This document shows, in pieces, positions 30,095 through 36,160 of a DNA stretch of 36,160 nucleotides; the first letter of the stretch is position 1; each line of letters opens with the position of its first letter. The DNA is from Holosporaceae bacterium (GTDB taxonomy: Bacteria > Pseudomonadota > Alphaproteobacteria > UBA3830), in assembly GCA_031288225.1 (NCBI GenBank), contig JAITRU010000026.1, positions 1 through 36,160 of the forward strand, written 5' to 3'. A model generated the notes under the pieces. That model saw nothing but the letters and a program-made list of their open reading frames with translations, did not search any database and was not told the origin of the DNA. Position numbers and translations under genes: made by a program.

Positions 30095-31359
30095 TTTGAC
30101 AAAAACCTCTCAATCACATTTTCCGGTGACATTTTTATGACTTCCTTTGTTTTTCTGTTCCTCAATTCCACGATATTTTCTCCGATATTTTTAGAACCTA
30201 CAACAACCTGCCATGGAATGCCAATCAAATCGGCATCGGCCAATTTTTCTCCAACAGAAACATCTCTATCATCGTACAGCACCTCCCGGCAGCCAGAAAA
30301 CGCTCCATAAATTTTCGCTGCAGCGGCAACGCATTCTCCATCTCTTGGGTGCAAATTCAACAGGGCAAGATCAAATGGAGCAACGGATTCTGGCCAAATG
30401 ATGCCATGGTCATCATGGGATGCTTCTATGATCGCCGCCACCAATCGCGATACCCCGATGCCATAGGATCCCATTTCCGGATAAATCTTTTCTCCATTTT
30501 CATTGAGTACGAAGGCTTCCATTGATTTAGAATATTTGGTTCCAAAGTAGAAGATATGCCCAACTTCTATGCCCTTTGAGACCACAAGGTCTTTTTCAGA
30601 AATCTGCGATGTTTTTGGATCAAACTTCTCATCGGTCACGGCGAAAGTAGTCATTAACTCCCCATCGGAGACCGACAACAGCTTTTTATCATAATATAAT
30701 GTACTTTCCCCGGTTTCTGCCAGGATCTGGAATTCATGGCTCATATTCCCGCCGATAGCTCCGGAATCCGCCTGCACAGGAATCGGCACCAATCCCATTC
30801 GTCGAAATGTTTTTACATAGGATTTGAAAATATTATCATAGGTTCTCTTGGCACCAGCAAAATCAACATCGAAGGAATATCCATCCTTCATTAGAAACTC
30901 GCGCCCACGCATAACACCGAACCTTGGACGAACTTCATCCCTAAATTTCCAATGAACCTGGTAAAACATCTGCGGCAAGCCTTTGTAACTTTTTACATAC
31001 TTTCTGAATACATCGGTTGCCTGCTCTTCATTGGTAGGACTGTAGAGAAAATCATTATCCTTTCGATCCTTTATGCGCAGCATTTCCTTGCCATAGGAAT
31101 CATATCTGCCACTTTCGACCCATAAATTCGCCGGTTGTATGGTGGTGAAATATACTTTTTGGGCGCCAATTTTATCCTGTTCCTCACAGATAATTCTCGT
31201 AATCTTCTCCATAACACGAACTGCCAACGGAAGCCAGCAGTATATGCCCGAAGCTGTTTGGGAAATCATTCCCGAACGCAGCATCAACACATGGGACGCT
31301 ATCTTCGCATCCGCAGGTATATTCTTTGACGTGGGAGCGAAAAAATTGGAAAACAACAT
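30070..31359 (-). CDS. proS: Prolyl-tRNA synthetase, short alphaproteobacterial type
   Basis: A 429-residue class II synthetase. The catalytic core shows the TNEE motif (YSPTNEEQATDVFRKY), motif 2 (WKFRDEVRPRFGVMRGREF then LMKDGYSF) and motif 3 (GSYGIGVSRLVAAIIEA). The C-terminal anticodon-binding domain follows (FDLALLNLHPRDGE onward). The roughly 180-residue editing insertion of the E. coli-type enzyme is missing, as in other alphaproteobacterial and mitochondrial ProRS, so any Ala-tRNA-Pro clearance must come from elsewhere. GGAG lies seven bases before the ATG. It is the first gene of the long - strand block, with a candidate promoter about 60 bases upstream. Confidence 0.96.
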   Translation of the reverse strand: MLFSNFFAPTSKNIPADAKIASHVLMLRSGMISQTASGIYCWLPLAVRVMEKITRIICEEQDKIGAQKVYFTTIQPANLWVESGRYDSYGKEMLRIKDRKDNDFLYSPTNEEQATDVFRKYVKSYKGLPQMFYQVHWKFRDEVRPRFGVMRGREFLMKDGYSFDVDFAGAKRTYDNIFKSYVKTFRRMGLVPIPVQADSGAIGGNMSHEFQILAETGESTLYYDKKLLSVSDGELMTTFAVTDEKFDPKTSQISEKDLVVSKGIEVGHIFYFGTKYSKSMEAFVLNENGEKIYPEMGSYGIGVSRLVAAIIEASHDDHGIIWPESVAPFDLALLNLHPRDGECVAAAAKIYGAFSGCREVLYDDRDVSVGEKLADADLIGIPWQVVVGSKNIGENIVELRNRKTKEVIKMSPENVIERFLSKCCCHQSC

Positions 31360-31415
31360 ATGAAAGCTCCATAACTACGACGGGAATAAAAATATTTGCC
31401 AATCACAAACGGTCA

Positions 31416-31444
31416 ATTGCAGACTACTCGTCCGACACAGTCAA
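31416..31444 (-). promoter_or_regulatory. Candidate promoter upstream of proS
   Basis: On the - strand TTGACT (31439-31444, 5 of 6) is followed after 17 bases by TGCAAT (31416-31421, 4 of 6), which would give a leader of about 50 bases before proS. This could drive the 20-kb block. Apart from this, the bases 31360-31564 show no gene or strong structure. Confidence 0.35.
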
Positions 31445-31663
31445 CCCTGGAGCTGCGATACAAATAACTCCCGATTACGCCCTCGAATCACACCGGCCAA
31501 CTATAGCACAGAAAACGGTGGATGTAATCTACACCCTAATTCTGGCATTGCAATGCTGCTTAGAGTACTAGAAAATCCATCTAATCTACTCCTGAACCTA
31601 TTTTTATGGACGCAGCAAGCTGCGGAGAATCTACCATCCAAGAGATTAAAAAATGCAGATTTA

Positions 31664-31764
31664 TACATAACCTGCTTTGAAAGTGCGTTCATTTGCACGA
31701 TGATCAGCCTGATATTTGAGCAAAAATACAATATTGCAAACGCACTTTCAAAGCAAGCCATATA
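31664..31764. mobile_element. 101-bp inverted-repeat element in the transposase remnant
   Basis: The ends are 26-base inverted repeats matching at 22 positions. The inner 16 bases are perfect (GCTTTGAAAGTGCGTT against AACGCACTTTCAAAGC), and both outer ends start with TA. No coding capacity. It interrupts the IS630 frame just after RFQTVI. Size, ends and location suggest a non-autonomous miniature element moved by an IS630/Tc1-type transposase, but it has different ends from the neighbouring 99-bp element. Confidence 0.65.
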
Positions 31765-31824
31765 TAACCGTCTGAAATCTCTTGACTTTTACCTCCATAT
31801 TTTTCAGATTAATGGCGCCAATTA

Positions 31825-31923
31825 TACCAAATCTCATTTTGGATTGTCCAAATGGCTTCGAGAACACGCTCTATGGCAGCCGCTGCCAGGCAGGCAATAG
31901 CTAATCGATGATGGGATTTGGTA
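31825..31923. mobile_element. 99-bp miniature inverted-repeat element, copy A
   Basis: It begins TACCAAATCTCAT and ends ATGGGATTTGGTA (12 of 13 complementary). It splits the transposase codons for LNI and IGA. Removing the 99 bases and one of two flanking TAA triplets restores the expected uninterrupted protein, so TAA is the target-site duplication. A copy at 35509-35607 lies in the opposite orientation on the other side of the mva operon with 7 differences in 99 bases. No coding capacity is evident. Confidence 0.82.
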
Positions 31924-32157
31924 TTATATTCAATCTTGTTCTTGAACCGCTCGTTTTTATTAATTTTTCAGTGCCTGCTCTGATCCAACCGCAACTGATT
32001 TTGGTGTTCATGGTCGGATGAACCGCATCCATGAACAAAATCGGCTCCTCTTCGGGAGCCTTCTTCATTAACCTCTTGTATTCCTTAATGAATCTTTTCT
32101 GCGCTGCCAAATCAATCTTCTGTGGTCCCCTAAATACAGAGAACGCCCAATAAATAC

Positions 32158-32172
32158 GCTGAATTTTTCAGC
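32158..32172 (-). terminator. Small hairpin downstream of tsaB
   Basis: GCTGAA and TTCAGC form a perfect 6-bp stem with a 3-base loop, about 30 bases past the tsaB stop. The - strand continuation is only moderately T-rich (GTATTTATT). It is the best candidate end for the mvaA-mvaS-tsaB transcript; weak. Confidence 0.3.
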
Positions 32173-32200
32173 ATTATTTAAATTCAGGAACTGTCGTTGA

Positions 32201-33073
32201 TTAATGCAGATACAGCGGATACATCGAGGATGAGCCAGCAATCCTTCGTTGCATTAGTGTTAGATGCCTTGCCTTCATGAAATCATCCGGCGACAGAGGC
32301 AATAAATGCAACCGCGAAGACAGTAGATCGGCTGCTTGATTTGCCAAAGTAGAAGAAATATCTCCCACAATGTTGATGACGTCAGGAATATTCCCTTTAA
32401 CTTTAATGGTTGAACAATTATTCCATTCGTCATCGACCACTGACTTCAGTAGATCGATCGTGGTTTCCGGCGTTGAGATTCCTGACTTGATTTCCAAATA
32501 ATCATCATGATTACCCTCGCCGAGGTTTGGTACATCAGATGCGGAACAGCGGTTTTTGCAAAACTTCCGCAGACTGTAGAAAACTCGACCGCCGTTGCCG
32601 CGAATGACGATCAGCAGCAAATTCCCTGGTCCAGAGATTTGGGCTGGCCGCAGCTTTTCTGAAAAAATATTGCGGGAGGTGTCTCTATTTTGAGCGATGC
32701 AATAATCAGCACTTTCTAAATTCCAGGCTGCACTTTTTTTTCTATTCCAATAAATATCTTGAATTACATCAAAATAGCTGACACATGTGAACGGTATTTT
32801 CATGGAAATGGCGATGCCCTTAACCAGACTTTGAGCTGTGCGAATTCCAGTGAAAGATCCGGGACCGGAAACTGTTATAACTCCGTTGATGCGCCGCAGA
32901 TCGATGCCCTTCGATTTGATGAGCTGGGCAGTAAGAAAAACCAAATTTTTTGGAGCATCAATATGTTCGTTTATCTCCAGCAACTCACCGTCATAGGCAA
33001 CGGCAACGGAACACCTTTTTAGGCAGGCAGTTACTGCCACAATGTTGAAACTGGAAGCCCCATCCAAAATCAT
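32201..33073 (-). CDS. tsaB: tRNA threonylcarbamoyladenosine biosynthesis protein TsaB
   Basis: A 290-residue ASKHA-fold protein that partners TsaD and TsaE in making t6A37 on ANN-decoding tRNAs. The N-terminus has the typical beta-strand pattern (NIVAVTACLKRCSVAVAYDG), and the diagnostic GVITVSGPGSFTGIRTAQSL lies at about residues 64-83. The C-terminus ends with the family's SSMYPLYL motif. It is longer than the usual 200-240 residues because of a variable region between about 115 and 250. It starts 5 bases after mvaS, so the essential tRNA-modification gene shares a transcript with the mevalonate genes. The first codons (MILDGASS) are less conserved and the exact start is uncertain. Confidence 0.85.
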   Translation of the reverse strand: MILDGASSFNIVAVTACLKRCSVAVAYDGELLEINEHIDAPKNLVFLTAQLIKSKGIDLRRINGVITVSGPGSFTGIRTAQSLVKGIAISMKIPFTCVSYFDVIQDIYWNRKKSAAWNLESADYCIAQNRDTSRNIFSEKLRPAQISGPGNLLLIVIRGNGGRVFYSLRKFCKNRCSASDVPNLGEGNHDDYLEIKSGISTPETTIDLLKSVVDDEWNNCSTIKVKGNIPDVINIVGDISSTLANQAADLLSSRLHLLPLSPDDFMKARHLTLMQRRIAGSSSMYPLYLH

Positions 33074-33078
33074 GTGGT

Positions 33079-34209
33079 CTATCCTGCAATTCTTCTTTCG
33101 TAGATTCTTTGCTTATTTTCTACGCGAACCATCCTAATGCTGCCAACATTGGCGTATTTTTTACCTGGATCCGCTTGATTTTTGCAGAATTGCTCGTATT
33201 CTTCAAACGAAACTTCGATCCTATCCTCCAGCATTTTTCTGTTTTCTTCTGCCGATAACATATGCCGATAACCGGAAACAACAGTGCAACTGAAAAATTC
33301 GGCAACACTCCCTGATCCATAGCTAAACAATCCGATCCTTTTGCCATCCAGATCATCGCCACTATTGTCCAGCAGCGATATGAGACATACGTACAGAGAT
33401 GCTGAGCAGCTATTGCCGATAATGGCATTATAGATGAGAGTATCATCGATGGATTTATCCGCAAATGTTTTATTGCGAGCTTTGATGGCCATTTTGCTAA
33501 AAGGAGCGTGAAAACACACTTGATCTATGTCAGATGGAGTTAGATCAGACTTTTTTAAATACCCCAAAAAAGTAATCTCCAGCGATTGCAGATAATTTTG
33601 CGCTGATAATTTTCCATCAAACAGCGCTTCACCCTCCTCTATTGGTCTCCAAAAATCCATAATTTCTGTAGTGTAAGTGGAAAAGTGTTGCTCTACTATC
33701 ATCAGGCGGGGATTTTTTGCAACTATAATGGCTATTGCCGCTCCTCCCTGGGTCGGTTCTCCGGATGATCCGGCGGAATATTTGAGAATATCTGACCCTA
33801 TAACCAAAACCTTAGAATCAGGATTATCCTTCACAAACGACCTTGCCAACTGCAAAGCCGCAGTAACAGAATAGCAGGCCTGCTTAACATCAAACACTCG
33901 ACAGTCTGGTCTAAGACCAAGAAAATGGTGCACATAGATGCCTGCGGATTTTGATAAATCGAAGGACGATTCAGTGGCAAAAATTAGCACATCAATTTCA
34001 TTTTTGTTTACCAACCGGGCCATGACTTTTTGAGCAGCACTGATGGCAATGGTCACAATATCTTCATTTGGTGGGAATACGGACATTTTTAGCTGACCAA
34101 TGCCAATGCAATATTTGGCACAATCCACATTGCGGTTTTTAGCAAGAGTATCCAACCGCAGGAAATACCTGGATGTTGAGAATGCCATCGCATCTATGCC
34201 TACTTGCAT
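33079..34209 (-). CDS. mvaS: Hydroxymethylglutaryl-CoA synthase
   Basis: About 376 residues; condenses acetyl-CoA with acetoacetyl-CoA to HMG-CoA, the first committed step of the mevalonate route. The catalytic residues of bacterial HMG-CoA synthases are all visible: Glu80 in IFATESSFDLSKS, the nucleophile Cys112 in FDVKQACYSVTAALQL, and His234 in VCFHAPFSKMAIKA. GLFSYGSGSVAEFFS is the conserved C-terminal glycine-rich loop. The frame is open 50 codons further, but those residues overlap mvaA; the ATG at 34209 has AAGGA ten bases upstream, starts MQVGIDAMAF like relatives, and lies 5 bases after the mvaA stop. Thiolase and later pathway genes are not in the window. Confidence 0.93.
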   Translation of the reverse strand: MQVGIDAMAFSTSRYFLRLDTLAKNRNVDCAKYCIGIGQLKMSVFPPNEDIVTIAISAAQKVMARLVNKNEIDVLIFATESSFDLSKSAGIYVHHFLGLRPDCRVFDVKQACYSVTAALQLARSFVKDNPDSKVLVIGSDILKYSAGSSGEPTQGGAAIAIIVAKNPRLMIVEQHFSTYTTEIMDFWRPIEEGEALFDGKLSAQNYLQSLEITFLGYLKKSDLTPSDIDQVCFHAPFSKMAIKARNKTFADKSIDDTLIYNAIIGNSCSASLYVCLISLLDNSGDDLDGKRIGLFSYGSGSVAEFFSCTVVSGYRHMLSAEENRKMLEDRIEVSFEEYEQFCKNQADPGKKYANVGSIRMVRVENKQRIYERRIAG

Positions 34210-34214
34210 TTTTT

Positions 34215-35252
34215 TTAATTCCTTTCGAGTTTCATGTGTGCTCTCACCAATTCTCCGGCATTTGTTTGGGCGGCCAGTAACGAAAGTTCGGCACAGAGGA
34301 CAGCCGAGGCAATTATCGCCGCAAGTCTCTTGGACGATGAAGGATCTTCCGGGTAGCATTTCAGTAATTTCAGATTTTCCACGGCAAAATCTAGACCCTT
34401 TCCATTACCAACAGTTCCTACTATCATATTGAATATATTAACAGAAAAATACAAGTTTGTTCCATCAAAATCAGCCTGAGTTATTCCCTGGGAAGCTTCC
34501 ACAATATTAGCGGCATCCTGCCCCGTTGCCAAATACATCGCCAATGCGACGTTGGCAAAATGAGCGTTGGCTGTGCGCACACCTCCGGATAATATGCTGC
34601 CAATGAAATTTTTTTTTACATTAAGATTGACTAAAGCTTCCGGAGATGTTTTCAGCAGTGAGCGACACAGATTATCAGTCACAATAATTTCTGCAGATAC
34701 TCTCTTTCCACGACCTAGTATGCCATTTACAGCAGAATTTTTCTTATCAGTACAGTAATTCCCTGATACAGCCACATATTTTATATGGTCGCAATTCTCC
34801 ATTATCACATTAGCTGCGACATCAGCGGCTTTGGTGACCATATTATGGCCGGACGCATTACCGGTTTCCATGGATAGTCTTACATATAATAGCCGCCCAA
34901 CATTTTCGATATGAATGTCCATTAATTTGGCAAATCGGCTAGTCCGGGAGACAATATCTGCTATTGGCCCAAAATTTGATTCGATCCACCGTTGGCAGCG
35001 AATGGCATTGCCAACATCACTAGCTTCCAGCAAAATTGCTCGACTCATGCGATCATCAACAACAACCACCCCAATGCCATCGGTTTTTTGCGATACCTGC
35101 GCTCCGCGTTTAACCGCACTCCAAATTGGGATTTCAAAGGTAGCAAGGGGAACATGAACCAACTCACCATTCCGGAATTCATAATTCATGCGAATCGGTC
35201 CCACGATTTTTGTTGGTACCGTGGTGCAAATTCTACTGTCTTCAAAAATCAT
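34215..35252 (-). CDS. mvaA: Hydroxymethylglutaryl-CoA reductase, class I-like
   Basis: A 345-residue soluble enzyme converting HMG-CoA to mevalonate with a nicotinamide cofactor. Class I (eukaryote/archaeal-type) motifs are clear: PLATFE with the catalytic Glu40, VSGNYCTDKKNSAVN with Asp169 and Lys170-171, GRGKRVSAEI, NFIGSILSGG, ATGQDAANIVE with the catalytic Asp246, GTVGNGKGL, and a C-terminal His339 in RAHMKLERN. The usual cofactor loop DAMGMNM appears as NASGHNM (132-138), a notable change. There is no membrane domain. It heads mvaA-mvaS-tsaB, with a TATAAT box 42 bases upstream. Start ATG at 35252 has only a weak GGA upstream. Confidence 0.92.
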   Translation of the reverse strand: MIFEDSRICTTVPTKIVGPIRMNYEFRNGELVHVPLATFEIPIWSAVKRGAQVSQKTDGIGVVVVDDRMSRAILLEASDVGNAIRCQRWIESNFGPIADIVSRTSRFAKLMDIHIENVGRLLYVRLSMETGNASGHNMVTKAADVAANVIMENCDHIKYVAVSGNYCTDKKNSAVNGILGRGKRVSAEIIVTDNLCRSLLKTSPEALVNLNVKKNFIGSILSGGVRTANAHFANVALAMYLATGQDAANIVEASQGITQADFDGTNLYFSVNIFNMIVGTVGNGKGLDFAVENLKLLKCYPEDPSSSKRLAAIIASAVLCAELSLLAAQTNAGELVRAHMKLERN

Positions 35253-35293
35253 TTGTCATCGTCCACGAATAATAACAGACAAAACTACCGGGG

Positions 35294-35299
35294 ATTATA
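35294..35299 (-). promoter_or_regulatory. Consensus -10 box for the mvaA-mvaS-tsaB operon
   Basis: A perfect TATAAT on the - strand, 41 bases upstream of the mvaA ATG. The -35 position (TGGAAT at an 18-base spacing) is poor. The remaining bases 35253-35439 hold no gene that I can recognise. Confidence 0.45.
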
Positions 35300-35508
35300 C
35301 AACACTGCAGGCCATGATTCCACCATCGTGTTTTACCATGCATAGGTTTTCACTCCATGTAAGACCACCTAGAAGTTGCGGTTTGCTGCAATACACTCCC
35401 CTAGGGTTTGCGCCGTTCAAGCTGGCATGTGGTCGATAAGTTGCAGAGATTTGCGATTACGTTGTGCGAACCTTCGGAGTGCATTACGCGGTGGCCGGAA
35501 TGACTAAC

Positions 35509-35607
35509 TACCAAATCTCATCATCGATTAGCTATTGCCCGCCTGGCAGCAGCTGCTATAGAGCGTATTCTAGAAGCCGTTTGGACAATCCAAAATGAGA
35601 TTTGGTA
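35509..35607. mobile_element. 99-bp miniature inverted-repeat element, copy B
   Basis: Ends TACCAAATCTCAT and ATGAGATTTGGTA are perfect 13-base inverted repeats. It is the reverse complement of copy A (31825-31923) with 7 differences in 99 bases. TAA follows it directly; on the left the TAA is separated from the element by one extra C. It sits in the transposase frame right after GMTN. Confidence 0.85.
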
Positions 35608-35610
35608 TAA

Positions 35611-35709
35611 TACCATTCCTCATTATTAATTTCTCGCAGCAAGCGATGGGCAGCCTCATGTTCAGGCTACGCGGAAAAGCTTTCGGATAATTTGTTCTGA
35701 GGAATGGTA
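35611..35709. mobile_element. 99-bp miniature element, second subfamily
   Basis: Perfect 12-base terminal inverted repeats TACCATTCCTCA and TGAGGAATGGTA, also exactly 99 bases. TAA lies on both sides (35608-35610 and 35710-35712), which is its target-site duplication. The ends resemble those of copies A and B (TACCA at the tip and CTCA inside), but the interior is different. It inserted head-on against copy B. Confidence 0.8.
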
Positions 35710-35889
35710 TAATTGGTTGAAAAGAAAGAATTTTTCCTTCATAAAACCGCATCCCGTTCCTGCCAAAGCGGATCCGGAGAAACAGGCTCAATTTGGGGAA
35801 GAACAGGAAAAATTGAAAAAAGAAACGCCGAAAGATGAGCCGATTTTGTTCATGGATGCGGTTCATACGACCATGGCCACGAAAGCTAT

Positions 35890-35979
35890 ACCCAATCACC
35901 ATAAGAAACTGGATTTTACTGGTGAGTCTTTAATTGTGATTGCAGCATTTTCCGTCTGAAATCTCACTGTGATTGAGTA
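35890..35979. mobile_element. 90-bp inverted-repeat element, third type
   Basis: It begins TACCCAATCAC and ends GTGATTGAGTA (10 of 11 complementary) and truncates the transposase remnant after MATKA. Its left arm (about 30 bases) recurs as a direct repeat at 35982-36010 with about 5 differences, so part of a second copy seems to abut it. No coding capacity is assigned. Confidence 0.6.
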
Positions 35980-35992
35980 TATACTCAATCAC
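35969..35992. repeat. 24-bp perfect palindrome at the junction of two element ends
   Basis: The half-site GTGATTGAGTAT (35969-35980) is followed directly by its exact reverse complement ATACTCAATCAC (35981-35992). It arises where the right end of the 90-bp element meets the left end of a partial second copy (35982-36010). It also lies about 90 bases upstream of the promoter of the last gene and could serve as an operator. Confidence 0.7.
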
Positions 35993-36078
35993 GCTAAGAA
36001 GTTGGATTTTTATGCGCGAAAAACCAGCAAATTTCCGATACATAATACCATTTCCCATTGTTAAATACAGATAATTTG

Positions 36079-36107
36079 TTGTGATAGTTTTTATTTGATG
36101 CTATATT
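36079..36107 (+). promoter_or_regulatory. Promoter of the gene starting at 36136
   Basis: TTGTGA (36079-36084, 4 of 6) and TATATT (36102-36107, 5 of 6) are spaced by 17 bases. GGAGG follows at 36126-36130, five bases before the ATG. The predicted leader is about 22 bases. Confidence 0.55.
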
Positions 36108-36135
36108 TTTAGTCAATATTGTTGTGGAGGTAAAG

Positions 36136-36160
36136 ATGTCTAGAAAATCAGCATTATTGA
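36136..36160 (+). CDS. Start of an unidentified gene (partial)
   Basis: ATG at 36136 with a strong GGAGG ribosome-binding site and a good promoter upstream. Only the first eight codons (MSRKSALL) are inside the window, too few to identify the product. It reads away from the transposon debris. Confidence 0.6.

Larger units (their letters stand above)
31565..32140 (-). pseudogene. IS630-family transposase remnant, split by two inserted elements
   Basis: On the - strand the N-terminal piece reads DLAAQKRFIKEYKRLMKK, then EEEPILFMDAVHPTMNTKIS with CGWI and GSRTRLNI. This is the DDE-domain opening of IS630-type transposases, with the first catalytic Asp in FMDAVHPT. It is interrupted after LNI by a 99-bp element (31825-31923) and resumes as IGAINLKNMEVKVKRFQTVI, which is the expected next segment. 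It is interrupted again by a second element (31664-31764). Past that only weak traces (SAACCVHKNR, LDGFSST) remain. No start codon or terminal catalytic Glu can be assigned. The gene is dead; the matching remnant on the far side of the mva operon is on the opposite strand. Confidence 0.82.
35440..35889 (+). pseudogene. IS630-family transposase remnant, split by two tandem elements
   Basis: The frame opens as VAEICDYVVRTFGVHYAVAG and MTN (35440-35508), the helix-turn-helix part of IS630 transposases. It is broken by two adjacent 99-bp elements. It resumes at 35708 as YNWLKRKNFSFIKPHPVPAK, ADPEKQAQF, then DEPILFMDAVHTTMATKA, with the first catalytic Asp in FMDAVH. A third element begins at 35890 and the rest is lost. 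Removing both insertions and one extra base gives a continuous MTNWLKRKNFSF, as expected of the family. It is a more intact relative of the remnant at 31565-32140 and lies on the opposite strand. Confidence 0.85.

Noticed and set aside
31501-31900. Short open frames over the transposase debris as real small genes
   Set aside because: They run through inverted-repeat elements and the broken transposase and have no start signals.
32042-32060. GGCTCC/GGAGCC hairpin as a terminator
   Set aside because: It lies inside the coding sequence of the transposase remnant at the EEEP codons, with no T-run, so it is probably coincidental.
33079-34359. HMG-CoA synthase starting at 34359
   Set aside because: The 50 N-terminal residues overlap the end of mvaA and are Cys-rich without family similarity; 34209 has a ribosome-binding site and a conserved start.
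31565-36010. CRISPR array in the repeat-rich region
   Set aside because: Repeats are few, inverted, unequal and unevenly spaced, and no cas genes are present.

Overview
The window looks like chromosome from a reduced, probably host-associated alphaproteobacterium; a Rickettsiales- or Holosporales-like lineage is my inference. The reasons are the gene orders proS-lolC/E-lolD-dnaE, nusA-infB-rbfA and atpHAGDC with no F0 genes, a short ProRS without an editing insertion, a lysophospholipid acyltransferase next to waaA, moderate-to-low GC, decaying transposase copies and pseudogene traces. No rRNA is present. One tRNA, the initiator tRNA-fMet, was found.

Layout. (1) 1-1000: the tail of an unidentified gene, then a crotonase-family gene, on the + strand. 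(2) 1017-5508: nusA-infB-rbfA on the - strand, without the usual rimP and ylxR. A broken reading frame of unknown identity lies upstream of nusA (5634-6007). (3) 6254-11483: a + strand group with an exported FkbM-type methyltransferase, two lipid A/Kdo envelope genes (DUF374 acyltransferase, waaA), tyrS and tRNA-fMet. (4) 11511-31359: about 20 kb read entirely on the - strand, proS-lolC/E-lolD-dnaE-dedA-ffh-acyltransferase-TPR lipoprotein-atpHAGDC-parA-parB-murJ-prfB, with many 4-25 bp overlaps. prfB keeps the classical programmed +1 frameshift. (5) 31360-36160: an accessory island. A three-gene - strand operon, mvaA-mvaS-tsaB (HMG-CoA reductase, HMG-CoA synthase, tRNA t6A protein), sits between two wrecked IS630-family transposase genes. 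The transposase remnants are themselves interrupted by short (90-101 bp) inverted-repeat elements. One 99-bp element occurs on both sides of the operon in opposite orientation at about 93% identity. The window ends in the first codons of another gene with its own promoter.

How the genes work together: the core block supplies translation (IF2, NusA, RbfA, RF2, TyrRS, ProRS, fMet-tRNA), replication and segregation (DnaE, ParAB), membrane protein targeting (Ffh), envelope assembly (LolCD, MurJ, WaaA, acyltransferases) and the soluble F1 ATPase. The accessory block would convert acetoacetyl-CoA plus acetyl-CoA to HMG-CoA and then mevalonate, the entry to the mevalonate route of isoprenoid synthesis. 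This is unusual because most alphaproteobacteria use the MEP route. Downstream mevalonate kinases are not in the window, so whether the pathway is complete cannot be judged here.

The most notable points are the class I-like HMG-CoA reductase operon bracketed by transposon debris, the family of TAA-flanked miniature elements, and the secreted-looking methyltransferase. All similarity statements rest on motifs read by eye; no database search was run.
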